Source: DATBLE01 sp963837265 (GTDB taxonomy: Bacteria; Actinomycetota; Thermoleophilia; Gaiellales; Gaiellaceae). Taken from it: DNA of 64,000 bases. Made by a program: the position numbers and the translations under genes. The notes under the pieces were generated by a model. It had not been told where the DNA came from, did no database searches, and saw nothing but the letters and a program-made list of their open reading frames with translations. Positions within the stretch are counted from its first letter, which is position 1, and each line of letters begins with the position of its first letter. The DNA lies in assembly GCA_963837265.1 (NCBI GenBank), contig CAWIMQ010000001.1, forward strand, positions 744,001-808,000, read 5' to 3'. Below, one piece after another: positions 8,590 to 17,063 of this stretch.

Positions 8590-9449
8590 GCGGGCCGGAC
8601 CTCCTCGGGGAGCCGTACCGCGGGCGTGCGGCCGAGCGCACCCGGCAGGGGCTGCAGGCGGCGGAGCGGGCGCTCCGAGAGCTTCCGCCGGTGCGCGGCT
8701 TCCTGCCGCTGCTCGCGGGGCTCGGCGTGTGGGAGCTCGTGATGCACGGCAAGCACTCCGGCTTCTACCCCCCGCCCTCGCAGTGGGCGACCGACCTCTG
8801 GAACGGCTACCGCTCCGTGCTGCTCGACCATCTCGGGGCGACCCTCCAGACGCTGTACACGGGGCTCGCGATCGCGACCGCGATCGGCGTCGGGCTGGGG
8901 CTCCTGATCGGCGTCTCGCGTCCGCTCCGGCTCGCGCTGACGCCGACGCTCGAGTTCCTCCGCAGCCTGCCGGCGCCGACCGTGATCCCGGTCGCCGTGC
9001 TGGCCCTCGGGCAGACCGACACGATGCGGGTCTTCGTCGTCGCGCTCGTCTCGGTGTGGCCGATCCTGCTGAACACGACCTCCGCCGCCGCCGGCACGGA
9101 GCCGCTCCTGCTCGAGGTGGCGCGGTCGTTCCGCCTCGGCCGGCTCGCGCGGGCGAGGAAGATCGTCTTCCCGGCCGCCGTGCCCGCGGCGATGATCGGG
9201 ATCCGGGTCGCCCTGCCGATCGCACTGATCGTCACCATCCTGGTCGAGATGCTCGCCACCGGCTCGGGGATCGGATCCGACCTGGTCTACGCCCAGCGCA
9301 ACTACCAGGCCGCGGTCGCGTTCGGGCTCCTGTCCGTGATGGGCGTGGTCGGCTACGTGATCAACTCGGCATTCCTGGTCCTCGAGGGGATCGTCCTGCG
9401 ACGCTGGCCGCCGCAACACCCGGGGGCCGGGGGCCACCGCGGAGGCTGA
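8586..9449 (+). CDS. ABC transporter permease 2, NitT/TauT type
   Basis: 287 residues, ATG in a 4-bp ATGA overlap with permease 1. It has a hydrophilic N-terminal extension of about 35 residues before the first membrane segment (GFLPLLAGLGVWELV). EAA-like loop: EVARSFRLGRLARARKIVFPAAVPAAMIG. Similar in plan to permease 1 but clearly diverged, with KHSGFYPPPSQW in the first periplasmic part. The two permeases, the ATPase and the binding protein make a complete importer whose position just before the HyuAB/Mo-hydroxylase genes suggests it brings in that pathway's substrate. Confidence 0.9.
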   Translation: MSGPDLLGEPYRGRAAERTRQGLQAAERALRELPPVRGFLPLLAGLGVWELVMHGKHSGFYPPPSQWATDLWNGYRSVLLDHLGATLQTLYTGLAIATAIGVGLGLLIGVSRPLRLALTPTLEFLRSLPAPTVIPVAVLALGQTDTMRVFVVALVSVWPILLNTTSAAAGTEPLLLEVARSFRLGRLARARKIVFPAAVPAAMIGIRVALPIALIVTILVEMLATGSGIGSDLVYAQRNYQAAVAFGLLSVMGVVGYVINSAFLVLEGIVLRRWPPQHPGAGGHRGG

Positions 9450-9456
9450 GCGGGCC

Positions 9457-10218
9457 GTGATCCCCGAGCTCGTCCTCGACCGGAAGGTCGCGCTCGTCAC
9501 GGGCGCGAGCCGCAGCATCGGCCGCGCCACCGCGTGCCTGCTCGCCGAGGCCGGAGCGGACGTGGCGCTCGCCGCGCGGGGTTCGGAGGCGCTCGAGGCG
9601 ACGGCGCGGGAGGTCGAGGCGCGCGGCCGCCGGGCGCTTCCGGTCACCTGTGACGTGAGCCGCCCCGACGAGGTCCGCGAGCTCGTCGCACGCTGCGTCG
9701 CCGAGCTCGGCGTACCCGCGATCGCGGTCGCGAACGCCGGCGTCTTCCAGCAGTGGGGGCCGACGACCGAGCTCTCCGACGAGGACTGGAGCCGGATCGT
9801 CGAGATCGACCTGACCGGCGTCTTCACCACCTGCCGAGAAGCGGGCCGCGCGATGGCCGCGGCGGGCGGCGGCAGCATCGTCACGATCTCGTCGGTCGCC
9901 GGGCTGGTGGCGCTCGCGGGGGCGGCCGCCTACTCGGCGGCGAAGGCGGGCGTGATCGGCCTCACCCGGGCGCTCGCCGCCGAGTGGGCGCCCCTCGGCG
10001 TCCGCGTCAACTGCGTCGTCCCGGGCTTCGTCGTGCGCGACGGCGACCCGCACGCTGGCAACCCCGAGCTGCTCGCCCGGATCGCCGCGGACACGCCGCT
10101 CGGCGGGCGCGGGGAGCCGCGGGACGTGGCCCTCGCGGCGCTCTACCTCGGCTCGCCGGCGGCGGCGTTCGTGACCGGCGCGGTGCTCTGCGTCGACGGC
10201 GGCTGGACGGCCGTCTGA
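9457..10218 (+). CDS. Short-chain dehydrogenase/reductase
   Basis: 253-residue classical SDR, GTG start 7 nt after permease 2. TGASRSIG is the Rossmann Gly-rich motif, VANAG the structural NAG, ISSVAG the catalytic Ser and YSAAK the Tyr-Lys pair. It ends with the usual FVTGAVLCVDGG. It should oxidise an alcohol or reduce a ketone using NAD(P). Position at the 3' end of the importer operon suggests an early step on the imported compound, but SDR substrates cannot be predicted from sequence. Confidence 0.88.
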   Translation: MIPELVLDRKVALVTGASRSIGRATACLLAEAGADVALAARGSEALEATAREVEARGRRALPVTCDVSRPDEVRELVARCVAELGVPAIAVANAGVFQQWGPTTELSDEDWSRIVEIDLTGVFTTCREAGRAMAAAGGGSIVTISSVAGLVALAGAAAYSAAKAGVIGLTRALAAEWAPLGVRVNCVVPGFVVRDGDPHAGNPELLARIAADTPLGGRGEPRDVALAALYLGSPAAAFVTGAVLCVDGGWTAV

Positions 10219-10236
10219 GCACGGGTCGCCGCGCGG

Positions 10237-10279
10237 TGGCGCTAAACCCTCACGTAACGGCCGGACTTCTCCCGATGCG
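10237..10279 (+). promoter_or_regulatory. 43-bp upstream motif, copy 2
   Basis: Second copy of the motif at 5788-5830, here in the 140-bp gap before hyuA. The first 13 bases and last 9 bases are identical in both copies and the core keeps its length. Its place suggests that hyuA begins a separate transcript under the same control as the importer. A recurrence upstream of only these two related units argues against chance. Confidence 0.5.
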
Positions 10280-10358
10280 GCTCCCGAGCCTCCGACCGCA
10301 CACTCGTCTTCCGGCTCTCGTCGCCCCGGGCGGCACCTGACAGCGAAAGGCGGAGTTG

Positions 10359-12413
10359 ATGCGAAAGCTACGCGTTGCGATCGACATCGGCGGCACGTTC
10401 ACCGACCTCGTGGCGTACGACGAGAGCGGCGGGCAGACGTTCGTCGCGAAGACCCCCTCGACTCCGCCGGTCTTCATCGACGGCGTGCTGAACGTGCTCG
10501 AGAAGGCGGGCATCGGCCACGAGGCGATCGCGCACCTGAAACACGGCTCGACGATCGCCACGAACGCGATCATCGAGCGCCGCGGGGCGAAGGCCGGGCT
10601 CGTCACCACCCGCGGCATGCGCGACGTCCTCGCCGCCGGCCGCGCCAACCGCCCCGACCTGTTCAACTCGAACTGGGATCCCTCCCCGCCGCTGATCCAG
10701 CGGCGGAACGTGCTCGAGGTGACCGAGCGAGTCGACTACGAGGGCAGCGTGCTGACCGCGCTCGCCGAGGACGACGTGCGCGAGGCGGCGCGGAAGTTCC
10801 GCGCCCGCGGGATCGAGTCGGTGGCGGTCTCGTTCCTCAACTCGTTCATGAACCCCGAGAACGAGATCCGCACCAGGGAGATCCTCCAGCAGGAGTTCGG
10901 CGACGGCGTCTTCGTCTGCACCTCGGTCGAGACCCTGCCGGAGATCCGCGAGTTCGAGCGCACGTCGACGGTGGCCGCGAACGCCTACCTCGCGCCCGTG
11001 ATCGACCGCTACCTGGACGCGCTCGTCACCCGGCTGCGCGAGTGGGGCTACGAGGGCGAGATCGGCGTCACCCACTCGGGCGGCGGGATGATGTCGGCGC
11101 AGCTCGCCCGCAGCGTCCCGGCGCGCATCTGCCAGTCGGGCCCCGCCGGCGGCGTCGTCGGCGGGCTCGTCGTCGGCAAGGCGGCGGGGTTCGAGAACGT
11201 GATCACGTTCGACATGGGCGGGACGAGCGCCGACCTGTCGCTCGTCGCCGACGGCAAGCCTTCGATCGCCTCCGAGTGGCGCGTCGACTGGAACATCCCG
11301 ATCCTGTTCCCGGCCGTGGACCTGGTCGCGATCGGCGCCGGCGGCGGGACGATCGCCTGGGTGGACGCGGGCGGGTCGCTCCGCAGCGGCCCGCAGAGCG
11401 CCGGCGCCGACCCCGGCCCCGCGTGCGTCGGCAAGGGCAACACGCAGCCGACCACGACCGACGCGCACCTCTACCTCGGCCGCCTCGACCCGCAGCGGTA
11501 CCTGGGCGGCGACATCGAGATCTACCCCGAGCTCGCGGAGGGGGCGATCGAGAGCCTCGCCGAGCAGCTGGAGATGACGACCGCCGAGGCCGCGCACGGG
11601 ATCCTCCGGATCGCGAACGCGAACATGACGAGCGCGACGCACCTGATCTCCGTCCAGCGCGGGCACGACCCGCGTGACTTCACGCTCGTCGCCGGCGGCG
11701 GCGCGGGCCCGCTGCACGCGGTCGACATCGCCCGCGAGCTGGGCATCCCGCGGGTCGTCGTCCCGCTCTCCCCCGGCCTCACGTCGGCCCTCGGGATCCT
11801 CCACGTCGACCTTCGCCACGACTTCCAGCGCTCGGTGCTCAGGCGGGCGCAGGACCTCGCCGACGGCGGGCTGGTCTCGCTCTACGAGGACCTCGTCGGC
11901 GAGGCGACGCGGCTGTTCGAGGTCGAGGGCATCCCCAAGGACAAGCGGGTGATCGAGCTGTCGGTCGACACGCGCTACTACGGCCAGACGCCGTACATGA
12001 ACCTGCCGCTCGACCGGCCGCCCGCGACCGCCGCCGACGTGGAGGAGATCCTCTCCCGGTACGAGGAGAGCTACCTCCGCGAGTTCGGCTACATGTTGCC
12101 GCGCGACTTCGCGAGCATCGAGTTCGTGAACGCGCGGGTCGCGGCGATCGGCCTCACCCAGGAGGCCCGGCTGCCGCGGGATCCGACGCCCGGGAAGCTC
12201 GCCGACGCGAAGGTCGGCACCCGGCCCGTCTACTTCGAGGACGCCGGCGACTTCGTCGAGTCGGCGATCTACGACCGGTCGCTGCTCCGGAACGGCGTCG
12301 AGGTCGAGGGGCCGGCGATCGTCGAGCAGCTCGACAGCACGGTCGTCCTGCCGCCGGGAGCGTCGGCGCGGGTGGACGAGTACCTGAACATCGTCGTCTC
12401 GGTGAACGGCTGA
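10359..12413 (+). CDS. hyuA: Hydantoinase/oxoprolinase family protein, HyuA subunit
   Basis: 684 residues. ATG at 10359 preferred over the TTG just before it; AAAGG lies 8 nt upstream. The actin/Hsp70-like ATPase motifs are clear: AIDIGGTFTDLVAYD at the N-terminus, HGSTIATNAIIERRG, SGPAGGVVGG, FDMGGTSADLSLV and LVAGGGAGPLHAVD. HyuA subunits pair with HyuB in ATP-dependent N-methylhydantoinase, 5-oxoprolinase and acetone/acetophenone carboxylases. With hyuB only 23 nt downstream the two form one enzyme. Given the neighbours, ATP-driven opening of a lactam or hydantoin-like ring is the favoured guess; carboxylation remains possible. Confidence 0.92.
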   Translation: MRKLRVAIDIGGTFTDLVAYDESGGQTFVAKTPSTPPVFIDGVLNVLEKAGIGHEAIAHLKHGSTIATNAIIERRGAKAGLVTTRGMRDVLAAGRANRPDLFNSNWDPSPPLIQRRNVLEVTERVDYEGSVLTALAEDDVREAARKFRARGIESVAVSFLNSFMNPENEIRTREILQQEFGDGVFVCTSVETLPEIREFERTSTVAANAYLAPVIDRYLDALVTRLREWGYEGEIGVTHSGGGMMSAQLARSVPARICQSGPAGGVVGGLVVGKAAGFENVITFDMGGTSADLSLVADGKPSIASEWRVDWNIPILFPAVDLVAIGAGGGTIAWVDAGGSLRSGPQSAGADPGPACVGKGNTQPTTTDAHLYLGRLDPQRYLGGDIEIYPELAEGAIESLAEQLEMTTAEAAHGILRIANANMTSATHLISVQRGHDPRDFTLVAGGGAGPLHAVDIARELGIPRVVVPLSPGLTSALGILHVDLRHDFQRSVLRRAQDLADGGLVSLYEDLVGEATRLFEVEGIPKDKRVIELSVDTRYYGQTPYMNLPLDRPPATAADVEEILSRYEESYLREFGYMLPRDFASIEFVNARVAAIGLTQEARLPRDPTPGKLADAKVGTRPVYFEDAGDFVESAIYDRSLLRNGVEVEGPAIVEQLDSTVVLPPGASARVDEYLNIVVSVNG

Positions 12414-12436
12414 GAGCCGGGGAGGGAGAAAGCACC

Positions 12437-14305
12437 ATGGCACGCGTCGCAGCACCGCCGGCCGCCCAGGGCCTCAGGCTCGACCCGATCACGTTCGAGG
12501 TCCTGCGCAACGCCTTCAAGTCGATCTGCAACGAGGCGAGCGCGCTGATCGAGCGCGTCTCCTACGCGCCGACGATCACCGAGGGTCACGACTACTCGGT
12601 CTCGATCCTCACCCCCGACGGGCGCCTGATCTCGCACGGCCAGCGCGACCAGGCGCCGCACATGGGCACGTTCGAGTCGTCGGTGCAGACGCTCGTCGAC
12701 GTCGTCCCGGAGTTCGCGCCCGGCGAGGCCTACATCTACAACGACCCGTACACGGGCGGCACGCACCAGAACGACGTCAAGATCATGCGACCGATCTTCC
12801 ACGGGGGCGAGCTGCTCGCGTTCGCGATCGCCCTCTGCCACTGGCCCGACGTCGGCGGTCCGAACTGGGGGACGTTCAACCCGCGGGCCGAGGAGTGCTA
12901 CGCCGAGGGGCTGCGGATGCCGCCGCTCAAGCTGTTCGCCGACGACAGGCCGGTCAAGCAGATCTGGGACCTGATCATGGCCAACATCCGCGTCGGGGTC
13001 GAGCGGCAGGCCGAGATCTACGCCCAGTTCCAGGCCGGGCGGCTCGTCGAGCGCCGGCTGACCGGGTACGTCGACAAGTTCGGCGTCGCCACCGTCCAGG
13101 ATGCCTTCGAGGACACGATGGACCACTCCGAGCGGCTCTTCCGCGACTGGGTCTCGCGGCTCCCCGACGGCTCCTACGAGTTCGAGGACTTCGGCGACCA
13201 CGACGTCGGCAAGGAGGACCAGGCCCCGATCCGGGTGCACTGCAAGATGACGATCGAGGGCGACCAGGTCACCTTCGACTGGTCCGACTGCGACCCCGCC
13301 CCGGTCGCCTCGTGGGGCTTCGCCAGGCCGGCGCTCCTGTCCGCGAACTTCGACGGGACGATGCACTGCTTCCCCGAGCTCGCGCCGCTCAACCACGGGG
13401 TGGTGCGCTCGATCGAGGTGGTCACGAAGCCCGGGACGTGCGTCGACGTCCAGGAGCCGACGCCGGTGACCGGCTACTGCTCGGGCGCGTACGAGAAGGT
13501 GGACGCGGTGACGATGGCGTGCTGGGCCCAGGCGCTGCAACACGTCGACCCGCGCCGCGTGCACGCGGCGACGGTCAACCTGCAGAACGTCGTCACCGGC
13601 GGCATCCACCCGAAGACCGGCAACGGCTTCGTCAGCTACCTCTGGCTCGAGGGCGGCCAGGGCGCCCGCACGTACGCGGACGGCAACGACTACTACATGA
13701 TGATCTTCATCGGCGGAGCCTCCAACCAGCCGTGCGAGACACTCGAGCGCTGGTACCCGATGTACTACACGGAGGTGCTCGCGGTGCCCGACTCCTGCGG
13801 CGACGGCAAGTTCCGCGGCGGCGTCGGCCTCTCCCGCAGCTTCGAGGTCTGGGGCACGACCGAGATCACGATCCACGGCGACCGCGAGCTCGTCACGCCG
13901 TTCGGGCTCGCCGGCGGGACGAACGGCGGCCCGAACCGGATGGTCCGCAACCAGGGCGCGGCCGACGAGGAGGACCTCGGCATGTTCTGCACCAAGAAGA
14001 AGCTCGCCGGCGGCGACGTGATCACCTTCGAGTCGAACGGCGGTGGCGGCTACGGCCTGCCGTGGGAGCGCGAGCCGGCCAAGGTGCTCGAGGACGTGAT
14101 CGACGGGTACGTGACGATCGGCAAGGCGCGGGAGGTGTACGGCGTCGAGATCCGCGAGCTGGACGCCGATGCGCTCGTCTACGAGATCGACGAGGACGAG
14201 ACGGCGCGGCTGCGGAGCGCGCTCGCCGCCATGGACGGCCGGGCACGCGGCCTCGGCGCGCACCAGGTGCACCCGCTGGGCGAGCGGCTGATTCAGCGGC
14301 TCTGA
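12437..14305 (+). CDS. hyuB: Hydantoinase B/oxoprolinase family protein, HyuB subunit
   Basis: 622 residues, preceded by a strong GGAGGGAGAAA ribosome-binding site. Typical HyuB blocks: DPITFEVLRNAFKSICNEA, SYAPTITEGHDYS, YIYNDPYTGGTHQND, HWPDVGG and GGDVITFESNGGGGYG. The His/Asp-rich segment around THQND and HWPD probably binds the metal seen in carboxylase-type relatives. It forms the catalytic partner of HyuA. The product is somewhat longer than typical hydantoinase B chains (roughly 520-590), with the extra length at the C-terminus (KAREVYGVEIRELDADALVYEID). Confidence 0.92.
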   Translation: MARVAAPPAAQGLRLDPITFEVLRNAFKSICNEASALIERVSYAPTITEGHDYSVSILTPDGRLISHGQRDQAPHMGTFESSVQTLVDVVPEFAPGEAYIYNDPYTGGTHQNDVKIMRPIFHGGELLAFAIALCHWPDVGGPNWGTFNPRAEECYAEGLRMPPLKLFADDRPVKQIWDLIMANIRVGVERQAEIYAQFQAGRLVERRLTGYVDKFGVATVQDAFEDTMDHSERLFRDWVSRLPDGSYEFEDFGDHDVGKEDQAPIRVHCKMTIEGDQVTFDWSDCDPAPVASWGFARPALLSANFDGTMHCFPELAPLNHGVVRSIEVVTKPGTCVDVQEPTPVTGYCSGAYEKVDAVTMACWAQALQHVDPRRVHAATVNLQNVVTGGIHPKTGNGFVSYLWLEGGQGARTYADGNDYYMMIFIGGASNQPCETLERWYPMYYTEVLAVPDSCGDGKFRGGVGLSRSFEVWGTTEITIHGDRELVTPFGLAGGTNGGPNRMVRNQGAADEEDLGMFCTKKKLAGGDVITFESNGGGGYGLPWEREPAKVLEDVIDGYVTIGKAREVYGVEIRELDADALVYEIDEDETARLRSALAAMDGRARGLGAHQVHPLGERLIQRL

Positions 14306-14330
14306 GCGGCGACCGGACGGAGGGCCGGCG

Positions 14331-15443
14331 ATGACGACGCAGTTCGACGAGTACCAGCGCTCTCTCCACGAGAGGCGCTGGACCTGGGGCGACATCCCGT
14401 TCTACCACGGCCCCGGCGGCCGCCAGACTGTGTCGGAGTTCCACGACCTCGACTACCTCGACGTCTACGAGCGTGTCTACGGGCGCAAGATCGGCTGCAA
14501 CGGAATCGGCAAGCTGCGCGAGGTCGCGTTGACGAGGATCACCGAGGCCGAGAACCAGGTCTACGACGAGCGCTTCCCGTACGTTCGCGACCGGGCGTTC
14601 CTGGAGGCGCACGGGCTCGGCCGCATCCCCGACCTCCCGCTCTGCCGGGAGCAGCAGGAGCGCTACGCCGAGGTGCTCGAGGCGGAAGGGGTAACCGTCC
14701 ACTGGATCGACTGGGGGGAGGCGCCGATGAGCGCCTTCGGCCCGATGCAGGCGATGTGGGCGGCGCAGGAGCTGCTCGTGGTGGCGGGCGGCGCCGTCGT
14801 CCCCAAGCTCGGCTGGCACCCGTTCTCGTTCGGGCGGAGCGAGTGGCTCTCGCACTGGGCGTTCTGGAACCTGAACATCCCGACGCTGCTCACGATCCAC
14901 GGGACGGGCGTCTGCGAGGCGGGCGCCACGGTCTGGCTCGCTCAGGACGTCTACGTCGTCGGCGACTCCGCCGCCTACAACGAGGAGGGCAGGCAGCAGC
15001 TGCTCGACGTCGTCCGGCTGACGGCGGGCGTCGAGGACCTCCAGGTGCTGACGATCCGCTGCCAGGGGCCGCTGTACTTCGACCGGGAGACGGGCGCGAC
15101 CGCGCACGTGACCAACCTGATCGCCCCGCTCGACCTGCGCACCGTCCTCGCCTATCCGGCCGGGATCGACGCCGGCACGTTGATCTGGCTGGAGCACGCC
15201 GGCTATACGCTGATCGAGGCCGACCGCGACGACCACGTCCGCCACGACGTGTGCAACCTGAAGATCCTCGAGCCCGGGCGCGTGGTCATGGCCGCCGAGG
15301 CGCAGCGGACGATCGAGCAGGTCCGCACCGCCGGAATCGAGGTGATCGAGGTCCCCTACTCCGGCTTCCATGCGGCCGGCGGCGGCTTCCACTGCACGAC
15401 GATGGAGATCTACCGCGAGCCCGGCCCGGCCCGGTTCGGCTGA
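14331..15443 (+). CDS. Guanidine-modifying superfamily enzyme (amidinotransferase/deiminase fold), paralog 1
   Basis: 370 residues, GGAGGG ribosome-binding site. The C-terminus has GGGFHCTT with C355 at the place of the nucleophilic Cys of arginine deiminase, DDAH and glycine amidinotransferase. H259 in ATAHVTNLIAPLD fits the catalytic His strand, and E196/D206 in VCEAGATVWLAQD fit the acidic partners. The GDSAAYNEEG stretch replaces the usual S-RTN motif, so guanidine recognition may differ. About half of the residues match the adjacent gene by eye. It lies 25 nt after hyuB. Likely reaction: hydrolysis or transfer of an amidino group on a guanidino compound. Substrate unknown. Confidence 0.8.
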   Translation: MTTQFDEYQRSLHERRWTWGDIPFYHGPGGRQTVSEFHDLDYLDVYERVYGRKIGCNGIGKLREVALTRITEAENQVYDERFPYVRDRAFLEAHGLGRIPDLPLCREQQERYAEVLEAEGVTVHWIDWGEAPMSAFGPMQAMWAAQELLVVAGGAVVPKLGWHPFSFGRSEWLSHWAFWNLNIPTLLTIHGTGVCEAGATVWLAQDVYVVGDSAAYNEEGRQQLLDVVRLTAGVEDLQVLTIRCQGPLYFDRETGATAHVTNLIAPLDLRTVLAYPAGIDAGTLIWLEHAGYTLIEADRDDHVRHDVCNLKILEPGRVVMAAEAQRTIEQVRTAGIEVIEVPYSGFHAAGGGFHCTTMEIYREPGPARFG

Positions 15444-15454
15444 GGACGAGACCG

Positions 15455-16573
15455 ATGCAGGTCACGCGGCCCAGTCACTTCGAGGAGCACCAGGAGCGGC
15501 TCCGCGAGCGGGAATGGACGATCGCCGACGTGCCGTTCTACGAGCCGGGGCGGCCGACCGACTTCACCGCCTACGAGGCGCTCGACTACCTCGACGTCTA
15601 CGGCAAGGTCTGGGGGCGCGAGTGCGGCGAGAACGGGATCGGCCGACTGCGAGAGGTCGCGATCTCGCTGGTCACCGAGGCCGAGGTCGCCGCCTACGAC
15701 CCCCGGTACCCGTTCCACGAGGACGTGGCGTGGCTCGAGTCGCACGGGCTGCAGCGGGCCGACATCCCGGCGATGCAGGAGGAGCAGGCCGCCTATGCGG
15801 AGCTGCTCGAGGAGCAGGGGGTCGCCGTGCACTGGATCGACTGGGGCGAGGCGCCGATGAGCGCCTTCGGCCCGATGCAGGCGATGTGGGCACCCTCCGA
15901 CCTGTGGGTGATCCGCGGCGGCTCGATCATCCAGAAGACGGGCTGGCATCCGTTCAGCTTCGGCCGGTCGGAGTTCCTCGCCCGCTGGGCGCAGCACCAC
16001 CTCGGGATCCCCGTCCTCTACACCGTCACGGGCAAGGGCGTGATGGAGCCGGCGACGACGATGTGGTTCGCCGAGGACGTCTGGGTGACGGGCATCTCCG
16101 CCGCCTACAACGAGGAGGGGAACCGGCAGCTGGCGCCGATCGTCCGGCGGAGCGCGCGGAACCCCGACCTCGAGATCCACACGATCCACCTCTCGACCGA
16201 CCGCTTCTTCGACCGCCGGCACGGCCTCGGCGCGCACCTGACGAACGTGATCTGCCCGCTCGACGTCGACAAGGTGCTCGTCTACCCGAGCGGCGTCGAC
16301 GCCGGCACCCACCGGTGGCTGCGGAGAAAGGGGTACAGGATCGCCGAGGTCGACCGCGAGGAGCAGATCCTCTACACGCCGACGAACACGATCCCGCTTG
16401 CGCCCGGGATCACGTACATGGTCAAGGAGGCGAGACGCGCGATCGCCGCGGTGCGTAAGCTCGGCGTCGAGGTGATCGAGGTGCCGAACGCCGAGTTCTC
16501 GCGGATCGGCGGTGCGCTCCACTGCCGGACGCTCAGGGTCCTGCGTGACCCCGGGCCGTACAGGAACGCCTAG
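15455..16573 (+). CDS. Guanidine-modifying superfamily enzyme, paralog 2
   Basis: 372 residues, ATG 11 nt after paralog 1. Same layout: E198 in VMEPATTMWFAED, H261 in LGAHLTNVICPLD, C357 in GGALHCRTL. The shared core includes HWIDWGEAPMSAFGPMQAMW and GWHPFSFGRSE, both much more conserved between the copies than the rest. The catalytic triad seems intact in both, so each copy may act on a different intermediate, or they may form a heteromer. Tandem duplication with divergence inside one operon is inferred. Followed after 7 nt by the 2Fe-2S subunit gene. Confidence 0.8.
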   Translation: MQVTRPSHFEEHQERLREREWTIADVPFYEPGRPTDFTAYEALDYLDVYGKVWGRECGENGIGRLREVAISLVTEAEVAAYDPRYPFHEDVAWLESHGLQRADIPAMQEEQAAYAELLEEQGVAVHWIDWGEAPMSAFGPMQAMWAPSDLWVIRGGSIIQKTGWHPFSFGRSEFLARWAQHHLGIPVLYTVTGKGVMEPATTMWFAEDVWVTGISAAYNEEGNRQLAPIVRRSARNPDLEIHTIHLSTDRFFDRRHGLGAHLTNVICPLDVDKVLVYPSGVDAGTHRWLRRKGYRIAEVDREEQILYTPTNTIPLAPGITYMVKEARRAIAAVRKLGVEVIEVPNAEFSRIGGALHCRTLRVLRDPGPYRNA

Positions 16574-16580
16574 CCGCGCG

Positions 16581-17063
16581 ATGTTGGGCGTCGAAGCGAC
16601 CACCGTCACGTTCGGGCTCAACGGGGCCGAGGCGTCGTTCGAGGTCCCGGTCCGCTGGACGCTCGCCGATCTGATCCGCGACCGGGCCGGCCTGACCGGC
16701 ACGCATCTCGGCTGTGAGCACGGCGTCTGCGGCGCGTGCACGGTCCTGCTCGACGGCGAGCCGGTGCGCTCGTGCCTGATCCTGGCCCCCCAGGTCGAGG
16801 GGCGAAACGTACGCACGGTCGAGAGCCTCTCCGGAAACGGGACGCTCCACCCGGTGCAGCACGCATTCCGGGAGCACCACGCACTCCAGTGCGGCTACTG
16901 CACGCCGGGGTTCGTCGTCCTCGCGGCCGGACTGCTCGAGCGGGAGCCGGACGCCTCCGAGGAGCGGGTGCGCGAGGTGCTGTCCTCGAACCTCTGCCGC
17001 TGCACCGGCTACACGCCGATCCTGCGGGCGGTGCTCGCCGCCCAGGAGGAGCTGCGCCGATGA
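16581..17063 (+). CDS. Molybdenum hydroxylase small subunit, double 2Fe-2S
   Basis: 160 residues. Plant-type ferredoxin cluster: C45, C50, C53 in CEHGVCGAC and C65. The second cluster: C104, C107 in QCGYC and C139, C141 in LCRC. All eight Cys are present. This is the electron-transfer chain of xanthine dehydrogenase/CO dehydrogenase-type enzymes (CoxS, CutS, NdhS). ATG at 16581 chosen; it overlaps the large-subunit start by 4 bp. Gene order small-large-medium. Confidence 0.95.
   Translation: MLGVEATTVTFGLNGAEASFEVPVRWTLADLIRDRAGLTGTHLGCEHGVCGACTVLLDGEPVRSCLILAPQVEGRNVRTVESLSGNGTLHPVQHAFREHHALQCGYCTPGFVVLAAGLLEREPDASEERVREVLSSNLCRCTGYTPILRAVLAAQEELRR

Noticed and set aside
5788..10279. FliA/sigma-28-type promoter from TAAA and CCGAT elements
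   Set aside because: The spacing between the two elements is 25 nt, much longer than the 15-16 nt that class needs.
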